From positions 19,186-83,185 of the forward strand of contig JAJRXX010000017.1 in NCBI GenBank assembly GCA_024276075.1: DNA of 64,000 nucleotides, in the 5' to 3' direction. Under the pieces are notes generated by a model that did not search any database, was not told the origin of the DNA, and saw nothing but the letters and a program-made list of their open reading frames with translations. The stretch is from Planctomycetota bacterium. GTDB lineage: Bacteria > Planctomycetota > Phycisphaerae > Phycisphaerales > Phycisphaeraceae. Below, piece after piece: positions 9,332-17,996 of the stretch (position 1 is its first letter; the number at the start of each line of letters is the position of its first letter). A program made the translations under genes and the position numbers.

Positions 9332-9752
9332 ACGTAAAGTCGGGATGCTCAGTCTCGTCAGCCGCCCCTGTCTGCCCCCGGTTGTGAGCCACCCGTTAGT
9401 TCAGACTTTGGATCGCTGTTGGCTGTCGCAGCCTGGCGGGCTGAGGCAGAGAGTTTGACATCACCACTCGCACAGCCGTTACAGGTGGTATATTCGTCAT
9501 AATGCAATGCGGTGGGTCACGGCGCCGAGGCTGAGGCGCGTGTACAGCCCTGATTTCGTGTCGAGCCTCGGATTTCGATAGCAGCCGATGCGGTCAATTC
9601 GACCTCAATGAGCGGTTATAGGGTTTGGAGCCCATGCGTTTGCGTGGTGTTTTTACGAGAAATTTCTGTCGGCGGGAAGAACTATCGTCTCGCCGTTGTT
9701 AGTCGTGGTGGTAAGAATGCTTTCGTGCATGTTGTCTAACCTGATAAGAGAC

Positions 9753-9931
9753 TAAGAGCGCCTCACAAAATGAACTCCAACCAAGCCGATATTTTCTTTC
9801 GACCACCACAACGAGCCACGATCGTCGGGGAGCGGGCATTTGTTCTACCCCCTCTCCCTGCCAGGGAGAGGGCCGGGGTGAGGGTCGAGTCAATGACAAC
9901 CATCCCGCACCCATTTTGTTAGACGCTCTAA
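9753..9931. repeat. Family C composite palindromic element containing a second short repeat
   Basis: Inverted ends AGAGCGCCTCACAAAATG and CATTTTGTTAGACGCTCT are flanked by TA. Inside are the family C core (ACGAGCCACGATCGTCGGGG) and a CCCTCTCCCTGCCAGGGAG palindrome of a kind also found at 46566 and 62317. Its right end abuts the ribosome site of the next gene. Confidence 0.7.
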
Positions 9932-9945
9932 GAGAGGACTCGACC

Positions 9946-11568
9946 ATGTCAGCCAAGGTGACAGCCAGCCGAGCAGCGATCTGTGTGAAACGGATATCGA
10001 TCTTCGTGATCGTGGCGGGCCTGTTTGTGTTGCTGTGGGCGCTGCCGACGGATCGCGCGGTCGGCGCGTTTATTAATTGGGTCGAGGGCCTGGGCTTCTG
10101 GGCGCCGGTGATCTTCGGGTTTGGTTACGTGGTGGCGGCGGTGCTGTTCGTGCCGGGCTCGGCGCTGACACTGGCGTCGGGAGCGGTGTTCGGGCTGTTC
10201 TGGGGGACGGTGACGGTTTCGATTGCCTCGACCACAGCCGCGGGACTGTCGTTTCTGATCGCTCGGTATCTGGCACGTGACGCTGTGGAAAAAAAAGCAC
10301 AGCACAACAAACGGTTCAACGCCATCGATAAGGCGATTGGTCAGCGTGGATGGAAGATTATCGCGCTATTGCGGCTGTCGCCAGCGATGCCGTTTAGCAT
10401 AGGCAATTACTTGTTCGGCCTGACCGCGATCCCCTTTTGGCCGTACGTCACGGCCAGTTGGGCGGCGATGCTCCCGGGTACGTTTCTGTACGTCTACCTG
10501 GGCTATATCGCGCAGGCCGCGGCTGGCGGGGGTCAGACTCAGCGCGGCGCGGGGCAGTGGGCGCTGCTGATCGTCGGTTTGCTGGCGACCGTGATCGTTA
10601 CCGTATATGTCACGCAGATTGCCCGAAAAGCGATCAAGCAGCAGACCGACCTGGACCAGGAGCCAAAAACCATGCCGCAAGAAACCGATTCTCAAACACC
10701 CAACACAACCAATCAGTGCACCGGTTGGCCTCGGGATACCGTAATGACGCTCGTGCTGGCACTGTTCGTGACGATGGGCGCAGCCTGTGCATACCTTAAC
10801 CGCGGAGCGTTGCGGGGCTTGTTTGGTCCGCCGACGGTGACGCTTGCCGAGACCTATCAGGACAAGCCCGGTGGCCCACGGTTTGACCACTCACTTTTTC
10901 AGCGTGTGGTTAGCACACATGTCGACGCCGATGGCTGGGTCGACTACGCCCGTCTCAAGCAAAATTCCGACGACCTGGATCGATACATTGCCACACTCGC
11001 CGACGCGCCGTTCGACAAGCTCGGCCGTGACGAGAAGCTTACCCTGCTGATCAACGCCTACAACGCATTCACACTCCGGCTGATCCTCGACCATTACCCC
11101 ATCAAGTCGATCAAGGACATCCCGTCGGCAAAGCGGTGGGATGCTGTCAGATGGCGCGTCGGGTCGTATACCTGGAGCCTCAACCAGATTGAGCACGAAC
11201 AGGTTCGACCCCATTTTACGGAGCCACGCATCCACTTCGCACTGGTCTGCGCAGCCGTGGGTTGTCCGCCGCTACGCAACGAAGCGTACGCCAGCGATCG
11301 CCTCGACCAGCAACTCGAAGACCAAGTCCGGTACGCGCACAGCCACGATCGCTGGTTGCGTTACTCGCCCGATCAGCCCGGTACCGTGTCCCTGACGAGC
11401 CTGTACAACTGGTACGGCAGCGATTTTGAACAGGTCGCCGGCTCGGTAATCGACTTCGCGGCGAGGTATTCGACCCAACTACGCGCCGAACTCGATGCCG
11501 GGCGCACCCCGACGGTCAAGTGGCTCGATTATGACTGGTCTCTCAATAGCAAGGAGAACAAACAGTGA
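9946..11568 (+). CDS. VTT-domain (DedA/TVP38) membrane protein fused to DUF547
   Basis: 540 residues from ATG 9946, chosen because AGAGAGGA at 9931-9938 is a good ribosome site and the earlier ATG 9916 lies inside a repeat element. The N-terminal half (about 15-225) is a polytopic VTT/SNARE-associated domain with the loop motifs GFGYVVAAVLFVPGSALTLA and RLSPAMPFSIGNYLFG. Another membrane helix (about 265-285) follows. The C-terminal half (about 315-535) is a DUF547 domain with LLINAYNAFTLRLIL, KRWDAVRW and HFALVCAAVGCPPLR, presumably outside the cytoplasm. It overlaps the next gene by 4 bases (GTGA), so translation is coupled. VTT proteins are linked to lipid or envelope homeostasis; the DUF547 activity is unknown. 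Confidence 0.85.
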   Translation: MSAKVTASRAAICVKRISIFVIVAGLFVLLWALPTDRAVGAFINWVEGLGFWAPVIFGFGYVVAAVLFVPGSALTLASGAVFGLFWGTVTVSIASTTAAGLSFLIARYLARDAVEKKAQHNKRFNAIDKAIGQRGWKIIALLRLSPAMPFSIGNYLFGLTAIPFWPYVTASWAAMLPGTFLYVYLGYIAQAAAGGGQTQRGAGQWALLIVGLLATVIVTVYVTQIARKAIKQQTDLDQEPKTMPQETDSQTPNTTNQCTGWPRDTVMTLVLALFVTMGAACAYLNRGALRGLFGPPTVTLAETYQDKPGGPRFDHSLFQRVVSTHVDADGWVDYARLKQNSDDLDRYIATLADAPFDKLGRDEKLTLLINAYNAFTLRLILDHYPIKSIKDIPSAKRWDAVRWRVGSYTWSLNQIEHEQVRPHFTEPRIHFALVCAAVGCPPLRNEAYASDRLDQQLEDQVRYAHSHDRWLRYSPDQPGTVSLTSLYNWYGSDFEQVAGSVIDFAARYSTQLRAELDAGRTPTVKWLDYDWSLNSKENKQ

Positions 11569-13112
11569 GTCAAGTTTCGCAGGCCAGCAAAATTATTGAG
11601 CAGATACCAGCCGTATTACCGTTCGACGAACACAACGAGCAGCTCCTGGCCAACGGCCACCCGTCCGATTGGGTTAACCCCGATCCCGCCAAGCGGTATA
11701 ACCTAGTCGTGATCGGTGCCGGTACCGCCGGGCTGGTGGTCGCCGCCGGGGCAGCGGGGCTGGGTGCCAAGGTCGCATTGGTCGAGCGGAGCCTGATGGG
11801 CGGCGATTGCCTGAACGTTGGTTGCGTGCCGTCGAAGGCGTTGATCCGTTGCGCAAAGGCCTACGCCGAGGTGCGCGACGTAGGCGAATTCGGCGTGCGT
11901 GTGCCCGACGGCGTGTCGGTCGACTTTCCCGTCATTATGGAACGCATGCGCCGCCTCCGTGCCGGGATCAGCCCGCACGATTCGGTGGCACGGTTTAGCG
12001 AATTGGGCATCGACGTCTTCCTGGGTCAGGCAAAGTTCGCCAGCCGCGACACCGTCGAGGTGGGGGGCAAGACCCTGCGGTTTGCCCGAGCGGTGATCGC
12101 CACGGGTGCGCGCGCCGCGGCGCCCCCGATCAAGGGCCTCGATACCATTGATTACCTCACAAACGAAACGGTCTTCTCGCTCACCGAACTGCCCAAGCGG
12201 TTGGCGGTGATCGGCGCGGGTCCGATCGGTTGTGAAATGGCGCAGAGCTTCGCGCGGTTTGGTAGCGAGGTTTACCTGATCGAGTCGATGCACGGGATCA
12301 TGCCCAACGAGGACCCCGATATGGCCGGTGTGGTCAAGAAAGCCATGGATGCCGACGGCGTCAAACTCCTGTGCTGCGGCAAGCACCTGAACATCAGCCA
12401 AACCGACGGCGGCAAAAAGCTATCCGTCGACTCACACGGCAACCACTACGATGTGATCGTGGACCAAGTCCTCGTCGGCGTCGGTAGGGCACCGAACGTC
12501 GATGGGTTGAACCTCGAAGGCGTCGGCGTGCAATTCGACAAGACCGGCGTCAAGGTCAACGACCACCTCCAGACGACCAATCCAAAAATCTACGCCGCCG
12601 GCGACATCTGTTTCCCCTATAAGTTCACGCACACCGCCGACGCCATGGCCAGGATCGTGATTCAGAACGCGCTGTTCTTTGGCCGAGCCAAGACCAGCAC
12701 GCTGACCATACCCTGGTGCACCTACACCGACCCCCAGGTCGCACACGTGGGCATCTACGAAAAAAACGCCAAGGAAAAGGGCATCGCGATCGACACGATC
12801 CAGATCGACATGTCCACCGTCGACCGTGCGATCTTAGACGGCGAAACCCAGGGGCTGCTAAAGGTGCATCTGAAGAAGGGCAGCGACCAGATACTGGGTG
12901 CCTCGTTGGTGGCGCGACACGCGGGTGACATGATCTCCGAGATGACGTTGGCCATGGTCGCCGGCGCGGGGCTGGGCACGTTGGCAAAGACGATCCACCC
13001 GTACCCGACGCAGGCGGAGGTCTTCAAAAAAGCCGCCGACGCCTACAGCCGTACGCGGCTCACGCCGTTTGTCAAGAAACTGTTCAATACAATCCTCGCG
13101 CTACGGCGGTGA
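11565..13112 (+). CDS. Mercuric-reductase-like FAD/NAD(P) disulfide oxidoreductase
   Basis: 515 residues from GTG 11565, with ribosome site AAGGAG at 11552-11557. FAD-binding GAGTAGLVVAAG (about 47-58), redox-active disulfide GGDCLNVGCVPSKALIR (about 85-101), NAD(P)-binding GAGPIGCEMAQSFARFG, second FAD motif KIYAAGDICFPYKFTHTADA, and a C-terminal dimerisation domain with HPYPTQAEVFKKAAD. This is the class I pyridine nucleotide-disulfide oxidoreductase layout. There is no N-terminal heavy-metal-associated domain, and the C-terminal Cys pair typical of true MerA is absent, so mercury reduction is doubtful. Coupling to the VTT-DUF547 membrane protein suggests a joint redox role at the envelope; this is inference. 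Confidence 0.9.
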   Translation: MSQVSQASKIIEQIPAVLPFDEHNEQLLANGHPSDWVNPDPAKRYNLVVIGAGTAGLVVAAGAAGLGAKVALVERSLMGGDCLNVGCVPSKALIRCAKAYAEVRDVGEFGVRVPDGVSVDFPVIMERMRRLRAGISPHDSVARFSELGIDVFLGQAKFASRDTVEVGGKTLRFARAVIATGARAAAPPIKGLDTIDYLTNETVFSLTELPKRLAVIGAGPIGCEMAQSFARFGSEVYLIESMHGIMPNEDPDMAGVVKKAMDADGVKLLCCGKHLNISQTDGGKKLSVDSHGNHYDVIVDQVLVGVGRAPNVDGLNLEGVGVQFDKTGVKVNDHLQTTNPKIYAAGDICFPYKFTHTADAMARIVIQNALFFGRAKTSTLTIPWCTYTDPQVAHVGIYEKNAKEKGIAIDTIQIDMSTVDRAILDGETQGLLKVHLKKGSDQILGASLVARHAGDMISEMTLAMVAGAGLGTLAKTIHPYPTQAEVFKKAADAYSRTRLTPFVKKLFNTILALRR

Positions 13113-13495
13113 GCTTTTGTCGATGACTATCAGTTCATGTTTTTTTGCCAATAGATATTAAACCATACACTTCCACCAAATCCGTTACAGGATCAAGTGT
13201 CTGTTTTTATCGCCGTTGTAGATAACGGCCGGATGAATGAAAAAGGTTGATCGCGAGCGATCCAAGACAAATAGGTCAGCAAACACATAGGTAGAAGTAC
13301 CCATCGGATTGTTAAGTTAGGAAAGATTGAACAACTTAAGCTGTTATGAAGGGGCAAAAAATGACATAAAAATTATCAACAATCAAACAAAAAAACTATG
13401 CAAAGGTTACTAGTGGCGTTAAAATGCTTGCTTGTCGTTTCATGTCTCAAAACAGTTTTCTCTAAATCTAAAAATGAAATAAAAGGAGGCAGGGT
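13113..13495. promoter_or_regulatory. AT-rich upstream region of PEP-CTERM gene
   Basis: About 380 bases, markedly AT-rich against the flanking gene. It ends in the ribosome site AAGGAGG at 13482-13488. No other gene is seen. It presumably contains the promoter of the PEP-CTERM gene, but I cannot assign -35/-10 or -24/-12 boxes with confidence. Confidence 0.4.
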
Positions 13496-14191
13496 GTGTT
13501 GCAAAGAGGGAATAAAATTTGGAGCGTGTGTTTTTATGTTTTTGTGTTGATAAGCTTTGGATTGGCGCCATTGTCGGTAGACGCGGTAACCATTACCGAT
13601 GGATTTACTTTTTCCGTAGCGAGTGATTTTGGCCCCAATACTGGGACCCATTTTCATTCTAGTACCGGAGGCGATTTTGGTAATCCTGCTGGAATAGCTG
13701 AGGTCGGAGAGTATTTTACTGAGCGAGTTCGCGGACTTTCAGAATATAACCTGGCCGGGTTGGTTGCGGGACCAGCTTTCGTAACCTTTGATGTGTTGGA
13801 TAACAAGGGGCTATTCTTTCAGGAAAATGATTTTCCGTTTATCGGAAATATCAATATCGTTGCCTATACTGGAAACCAAGCTGAAGATTTATCCGATTTT
13901 GAAGCGGTGACAATTGGCAGCGTTGCAACACTCAGCACCTCATCGCTTGCTGTCGGTAATGTATTAAGCTTCGATATCACGACAATCTATAATAATGCGT
14001 TGACAAATGGCTTAACATCACTAGGCATCCGATTACAAGTCGATGCGGCAACGAATCCCCAAGGGGGAGCGTTACAGTTCAATATGTTTCGCTTGACCTC
14101 GACAGATGATACAGTTGTCCCGGAACCGATGACACTAAGTTTGATTAGTCTTGGAGTGTTGGGTATGGCCACACGTCGTCGTGTAATGTAA
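13496..14191 (+). CDS. PEP-CTERM sorting-domain exported protein
   Basis: 231 residues from GTG 13496, seven bases after AAGGAGG. Signal peptide about 1-31 (VCFYVFVLISFGLAPLS), a roughly 170-residue beta-rich body (TITDGFTFSVASDFGP, GGDFGNPAGIAEVGEYFTE), and a C-terminal PEP-CTERM tail: VPEP, a hydrophobic helix LSLISLGVLGMA, then TRRRVM. Such proteins are exported and processed by an exosortase, often with exopolysaccharide. Composition is lower in G+C than the neighbours, as is common for this class. The body is unrecognised. A palindrome follows directly. Confidence 0.9.
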   Translation: MLQRGNKIWSVCFYVFVLISFGLAPLSVDAVTITDGFTFSVASDFGPNTGTHFHSSTGGDFGNPAGIAEVGEYFTERVRGLSEYNLAGLVAGPAFVTFDVLDNKGLFFQENDFPFIGNINIVAYTGNQAEDLSDFEAVTIGSVATLSTSSLAVGNVLSFDITTIYNNALTNGLTSLGIRLQVDAATNPQGGALQFNMFRLTSTDDTVVPEPMTLSLISLGVLGMATRRRVM

Positions 14192-14199
14192 TTTGTTTA

Positions 14200-14241
14200 G
14201 GGGTTATCCTAGGAATTCATGCAAATTCCTAGGACAGCCCC
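14200..14241. terminator. Bidirectional terminator-like hairpin
   Basis: GGGG, then CCTAGGAATT, a 6-base loop, AATTCCTAGG and CCCC form a long stem between two convergent genes. There is no clear T-run on either side, so intrinsic termination is likely but not certain. Confidence 0.5.
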
Positions 14242-14245
14242 ATAT

Positions 14246-16378
14246 TCATTCAATCAACACACCCGCGTAGCCCACGACGCGCGACGTGTCGCCCGTGGCT
14301 TGGGCGCTGTTTGTGTAGTCGACCAGTTCTAGCTTCATTGGGCGCGTTTTGGCCAAGGCTTGCATCACTGTCACGGCTGGGATCATGCCGCACATGCTGA
14401 TCTGGTGGCTTTCGCAGGTGTTGTATAGGCTTTGCGGATGACCCGTGAGCATGGCGTCCAGGGCCATCTGATCGAGTCGGCGGTTTTCAGGTTCCGCAGC
14501 AAAGTGATTCATGTCGCTGGAGATCACCAGCAGCGGGGGGGTGTCCAACTCGGCGATGAGGTCGGCCAATCCCCGCGCCATCGTGGCGGTGGATTCATAA
14601 GACCCCGCTGCCATGACCATGGGCACGACCCGCAGATTGGGTTGTACGCGCTGTAAAAACGGCAGCAAGACCTCGCAACCATGCTCCTGTTGATGGGCGT
14701 CGGGTTCGCAGTCGAGTTGCGGCACCAGTTCGAGCAATCGCTCTATCAGGTCCGTGGCGATTGGCACCGACGAGCCGGGCATATTCCACTGCTCATGGGG
14801 CGGCACGCTCCAGGCAGAGCCAAACGGTGTGTGCTTCGGCCCGATTACGATCACCGTTTCCGGCACCGCCACGCGAGCCAGTGTCTTGCCGATCGTGTCA
14901 CCGCAGAACGGCCACCCCGCGTGAGGCAGCATCACCGCCCGGTAGCCTGACTCGACGCCCGGTTTTCCTCTATTGGCGGATTGCCCCACAGCCAAGTGTC
15001 GATCGATCGTCTCGACCATCTCCCGTGCATCAGCAGGGTAAAACTGTCCCGCACGCGCCGGCTGACGTGCTAGCACGTTGTTGGGTCGCTCACGCGATTC
15101 GAAAGGCATTACGCTAAACGCGGTCACGTGTCCCGTGCCTCGCTGCTCACCAGCACGCCAGTCCTGCGCCGACACGCGCACCGATCGCAGCGCCTGGCCG
15201 ACCCGGTCGTAAGCGGTGGGCCGATCGTCGAGGTTCATGTGCCACTGCCCGTTCCAACTCACCACCACCGCGCCGCCTGATATCAGCCCGTGTCGGCTGG
15301 GGTAGTCCGTCGCGGTTAACCGGATCGGCTCCCAGAGTACACTCAGACGCCGTACGGGTTGGGGATCGGTCATGGGACTGCCGTTGCACCCACGCAGTGA
15401 CCGAACACAAGCGGTGGCCAAACCGATCAGGCTCTGATTATGACCCACAGCAGCAGCACTCGAGCCGGACTCGGTTTGAAGTTGTAAGCCCAGGTCCTGG
15501 TTGTACACCTTGGTCAGCGCTTGTCCCAGTTTTCGTTCGATCGGTTGGTCGTGGAGCATCAGGTTGATGGCGTCGAGCAATTGTTGAAGCCGCCGGGCGC
15601 CGAGCTGTTGGACGTCTAACTCGGGTTGGGGTGCTGGGCCTGTGAATAGCTTGGTTTGAAACGTCATTAGTTGTGCCGCGGGATCGCGTCGCCACGTGTC
15701 AGGCGGCAGTCCCGCCTTGGCTGACAGGTGATCGAGAAACGTCTTCGCGTCCCAGCCCTGTTCCGTCGCGACGTGTGGCAGCAGCAAGCCACGACCACGG
15801 GGATGGTCAATCACAAGACCGTGCTTACCCACCTCGATCGCTTCGATCCGGTCCTCGCCCTTGGCCCCCACCATCGCCGGGTTGAACATGACCGAGATAT
15901 CTATATTCAACAGCGGCAGTTCATCTTCAGTGATCGACGGAAACCTTGGGTCGCCGGTGGCGGTGTCATGAGCGACCTGCGCCAGCAATGGCCCCAGGGG
16001 TTGGAGCGGTTGGCCCCATCGTCCCCGGCAGGCGCGCAGCAGCGTCGCACGCCGTAGCGTCACAAATATGCCAAACGCCGGCGCCTGATCCAGCGATACC
16101 GGCATCGCTTCGGTAAAGGATTGATTTCGGACCGCAGCCTCGGTGGCTCCCCGTGTATAAGCCAGCATTGTCTCAGCGTGCTCGTCCGTAAAATCGGTTA
16201 GCGGCGCCCCAGCGCGGCGCGAAGCAGAGCGATCGCTGCGCTGGGGTTCAGCGCGATTGTGGTCAGCCGATCCGGTACGATCCTGAGCCTTGGCACCTGT
16301 GCCCGCACCGGTGTCGTCACGGTCAACGTTTGGATTATGCGTCGTGTGGGCCATGGTGTGTGTCGCCCAGCCTTGCAT
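14246..16378 (-). CDS. AmmeMemoRadiSam proteins A and B fused (AMMECR1 - unknown - MEMO)
   Basis: 710 residues. A low-complexity polar N-terminus (1-58); an AMMECR1 domain (about 60-245; AFGIFVTLRR, LRACRGRWG, DPRFPSI, LNIDISVM); a segment of about 190 residues with no family I recognise (250-440); then a MEMO domain (about 441-709; GQFYPAD, MLPHAGWPFCG, HGCEVLLPFLQ, ISSDMNHF, MCGMIPAV) with His486, His566 and Cys663 in positions expected for the metal site. The A and B components are usually separate genes beside a radical SAM gene; here they are one protein downstream of that gene, separated only by a family A repeat. The biochemical role of the system is unsettled. The start lies 7 bases from the repeat and has no clear ribosome site. 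Confidence 0.85.
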   Translation of the reverse strand: MQGWATHTMAHTTHNPNVDRDDTGAGTGAKAQDRTGSADHNRAEPQRSDRSASRRAGAPLTDFTDEHAETMLAYTRGATEAAVRNQSFTEAMPVSLDQAPAFGIFVTLRRATLLRACRGRWGQPLQPLGPLLAQVAHDTATGDPRFPSITEDELPLLNIDISVMFNPAMVGAKGEDRIEAIEVGKHGLVIDHPRGRGLLLPHVATEQGWDAKTFLDHLSAKAGLPPDTWRRDPAAQLMTFQTKLFTGPAPQPELDVQQLGARRLQQLLDAINLMLHDQPIERKLGQALTKVYNQDLGLQLQTESGSSAAAVGHNQSLIGLATACVRSLRGCNGSPMTDPQPVRRLSVLWEPIRLTATDYPSRHGLISGGAVVVSWNGQWHMNLDDRPTAYDRVGQALRSVRVSAQDWRAGEQRGTGHVTAFSVMPFESRERPNNVLARQPARAGQFYPADAREMVETIDRHLAVGQSANRGKPGVESGYRAVMLPHAGWPFCGDTIGKTLARVAVPETVIVIGPKHTPFGSAWSVPPHEQWNMPGSSVPIATDLIERLLELVPQLDCEPDAHQQEHGCEVLLPFLQRVQPNLRVVPMVMAAGSYESTATMARGLADLIAELDTPPLLVISSDMNHFAAEPENRRLDQMALDAMLTGHPQSLYNTCESHQISMCGMIPAVTVMQALAKTRPMKLELVDYTNSAQATGDTSRVVGYAGVLIE

Positions 16379-16385
16379 TGATCAT

Positions 16386-16510
16386 TAAAGCAACGGGCAC
16401 AATTAATCTCCATTGATCGGGTGGCACGGTTTGCTTGCAAGCCGTGAAATACAGATGTCTGTTACACCTACGATCCAATCAAGATGGAGATATTGACGCC
16501 AGTTGTTCTA
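16386..16510. repeat. Family A TA-flanked palindromic element, copy 2
   Basis: Slightly degenerate ends (AAGCAACGGGCACAATTAAT and GACGCCAGTTGTTC) between TA dinucleotides, with the same interior hairpin as copy 1 (CACGGTTTGC here). It sits between the radical SAM gene and the A/B fusion gene, 7 bases from the latter's start codon, so it may affect expression of the downstream gene. Confidence 0.8.
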
Positions 16511-16521
16511 GGAACACGAGT

Positions 16522-17622
16522 TTATGATAACGACGCACCGGGCGATTCGATAATCCGCACCGGCTGACGCCGACGCCCCCAGTGGCCCGGCGAGGCTTCG
16601 AACACCCCAGGGATTAATTGCCCGCAACCGGCGCACCAGTTCCCGTTGAGGTTGTATTGTCCCAGTTCGTGCCAATCTCGCTCGATCAGCAGGTGCTCGC
16701 AACCGGGGCAGTACGTGCTTTGGCGTTCTTTGTCGTTCACGTTACCCACGTAGGCGTATCGGATGCCCGCGTCCAGCGCCTGCTGACGCGCGCGGACCAG
16801 CGTCTCGTGTGCGGTGGGGGGGTGGTCGATCATCTTGAAGTCCGGGTGAAACGCGGTGAAGTGCACCGGCACGTCAGGGCCGAGGTTTTCGACGACCCAC
16901 CCGCACATCCGGTCGATCTCATCGGGGCTATCGTTTTCGCTGGGGATGACCAGGTATGTGATCTCGAACCACACACCCGTCTCGTGCTTGAGGTACCGCA
17001 GCGTATCGAGCACGGGCTGCAGGTGCGTCTGAGTCAGCTTGCGATAAAACGTATCGGTAAACGCCTTGAGGTCTACGTTTGCCGCGTCGATCCACTGGTA
17101 AAATTCTTCACGTGCCTCGGGGCTGATGTACCCCGCCGTGACAGCTACGGTCTTGACCCCTTCGCGCCGCGCGGCCTTGGCGATGTCGATCGCGTACTCC
17201 GCCCAGATGACCGGATCGTTGTAGGTAAACGCCACGCTCCGGCAGCCGCTGTGCTTCGCCGCCTCGATGATCGCCTCTGGGCCAGCCTGTGCGCCTAGCC
17301 GGTCCATCTCTCGGCTCTTGGAGATATCCCAGTTCTGGCAAAACTTGCAGCCCAGGTTGCACCCCGCCGTCCCGAAGCTCAGCACCGGCGTGCCCGGCAG
17401 GAAGTGGTTTAGCGGTTTCTTTTCGATCGGGTCGATGCAGAACCCCGAGCTGCGACCGTACGTGGTCAGCACGAGTTGGTCGCCCACGTTCGCACGCACA
17501 AAGCAGAATCCCCGCTGCCCCTGGGGGATGTGACACTCGCGTGGGCACAGCGTGCACACCACCTTCCCGTTTTCACGGTGCCACCATCTAGCCGACGCGG
17601 ATGTCGTGGGGTCGATTTCCAT
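16522..17622 (-). CDS. amrS: AmmeMemoRadiSam system radical SAM enzyme
   Basis: 366 residues. An N-terminal CxxxxxxCxxCP-like metal motif (GKVVCTLCPRECHIPQGQRG), then the radical SAM cluster motif CNLGCKFCQNWDISKS, with AFTYNDPVIWAEY and VTAGYISPEA further on. This is the AmmeMemoRadiSam/YjjW-like architecture. The C-terminus adds a zinc ribbon (CPGCEHLLIERDW...NWCAGCGQLIPG). The gene is read first and the A-B fusion follows, so all three components of the system are present in two genes. It is a [4Fe-4S] enzyme using S-adenosylmethionine; the substrate is not established. Confidence 0.93.
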   Translation of the reverse strand: MEIDPTTSASARWWHRENGKVVCTLCPRECHIPQGQRGFCFVRANVGDQLVLTTYGRSSGFCIDPIEKKPLNHFLPGTPVLSFGTAGCNLGCKFCQNWDISKSREMDRLGAQAGPEAIIEAAKHSGCRSVAFTYNDPVIWAEYAIDIAKAARREGVKTVAVTAGYISPEAREEFYQWIDAANVDLKAFTDTFYRKLTQTHLQPVLDTLRYLKHETGVWFEITYLVIPSENDSPDEIDRMCGWVVENLGPDVPVHFTAFHPDFKMIDHPPTAHETLVRARQQALDAGIRYAYVGNVNDKERQSTYCPGCEHLLIERDWHELGQYNLNGNWCAGCGQLIPGVFEASPGHWGRRRQPVRIIESPGASLS

Positions 17623-17641
17623 GCGGTTACAGAGCTTAGTC

Positions 17642-17722
17642 TAGAGCGTATTTTAGTGTAACGGTTCGAGACGAGCCGCGACCGTGAGGGAGCGGCCCCT
17701 GCGATGTGGGCAAATGCTCAAA
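17642..17722. repeat. Family C element, degenerate copy
   Basis: TAGAGCGTATTTT on the left, the core ACGAGCCGCGACCGTGAGGG AGCGG in the middle, and GCAAATGCTC on the right. The right end lacks the flanking TA. It lies 20 bases upstream of the radical SAM start codon. Confidence 0.55.
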
Positions 17723-17851
17723 CGAAAAATAGAATGTACGCATCACGCAAATAGAAAAGGCGTAGCCGCTCCGGGGACAGCAAAGCTTGTCGTCAGACCG
17801 ACCGTCTAGTTGGATCACTTTACGGTTTTGCGGGTTGGCTTGGCAGAGACG

Positions 17852-17954
17852 TAGACGCATTCAGATTAATTCGTACTGCCGCAACGAGCCGCGACTGTGA
17901 AGGAGCGGACCTCTTCTTGAATGGCAATACGTACAAATTTATCTGAATGCGTAT
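17852..17954. repeat. Family C-core palindromic element with different ends
   Basis: Inverted ends GACGCATTCAGATTAATTCGTA and TACAAATTTATCTGAATGCG are flanked by TA. The core ACGAGCCGCGACTGTGAAGG AGCGG is central. The ends do not match the GAGC type, so the same core is carried by elements with different termini. Confidence 0.65.
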
Positions 17955-17996
17955 TAGACTCAGCCGACAGCCATAGAGCTTGGAACAGGGACCGTG

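Larger units (their letters stand above)
9079..9945. other. Long intergenic region with two palindromic elements
   Basis: No gene is seen in about 870 bases. The left part (9079-9200) is AT-rich and should hold the porin promoter. A family A-like element lies at 9205-9331 and a composite family C element at 9753-9931. 9332-9752 shows no recognised structure. Confidence 0.6.

Noticed and set aside
9916..9945. Earlier start of the VTT-DUF547 gene
   Set aside because: That ATG lies inside a palindromic repeat element; ATG 9946 has the ribosome site AGAGAGGA.
10366..12746. Long minus-strand frames opposite the VTT-DUF547 and oxidoreductase genes
   Set aside because: They mirror strong coding sequences with recognised motifs and show only repetitive Arg/His/Pro composition; they are antisense shadows.
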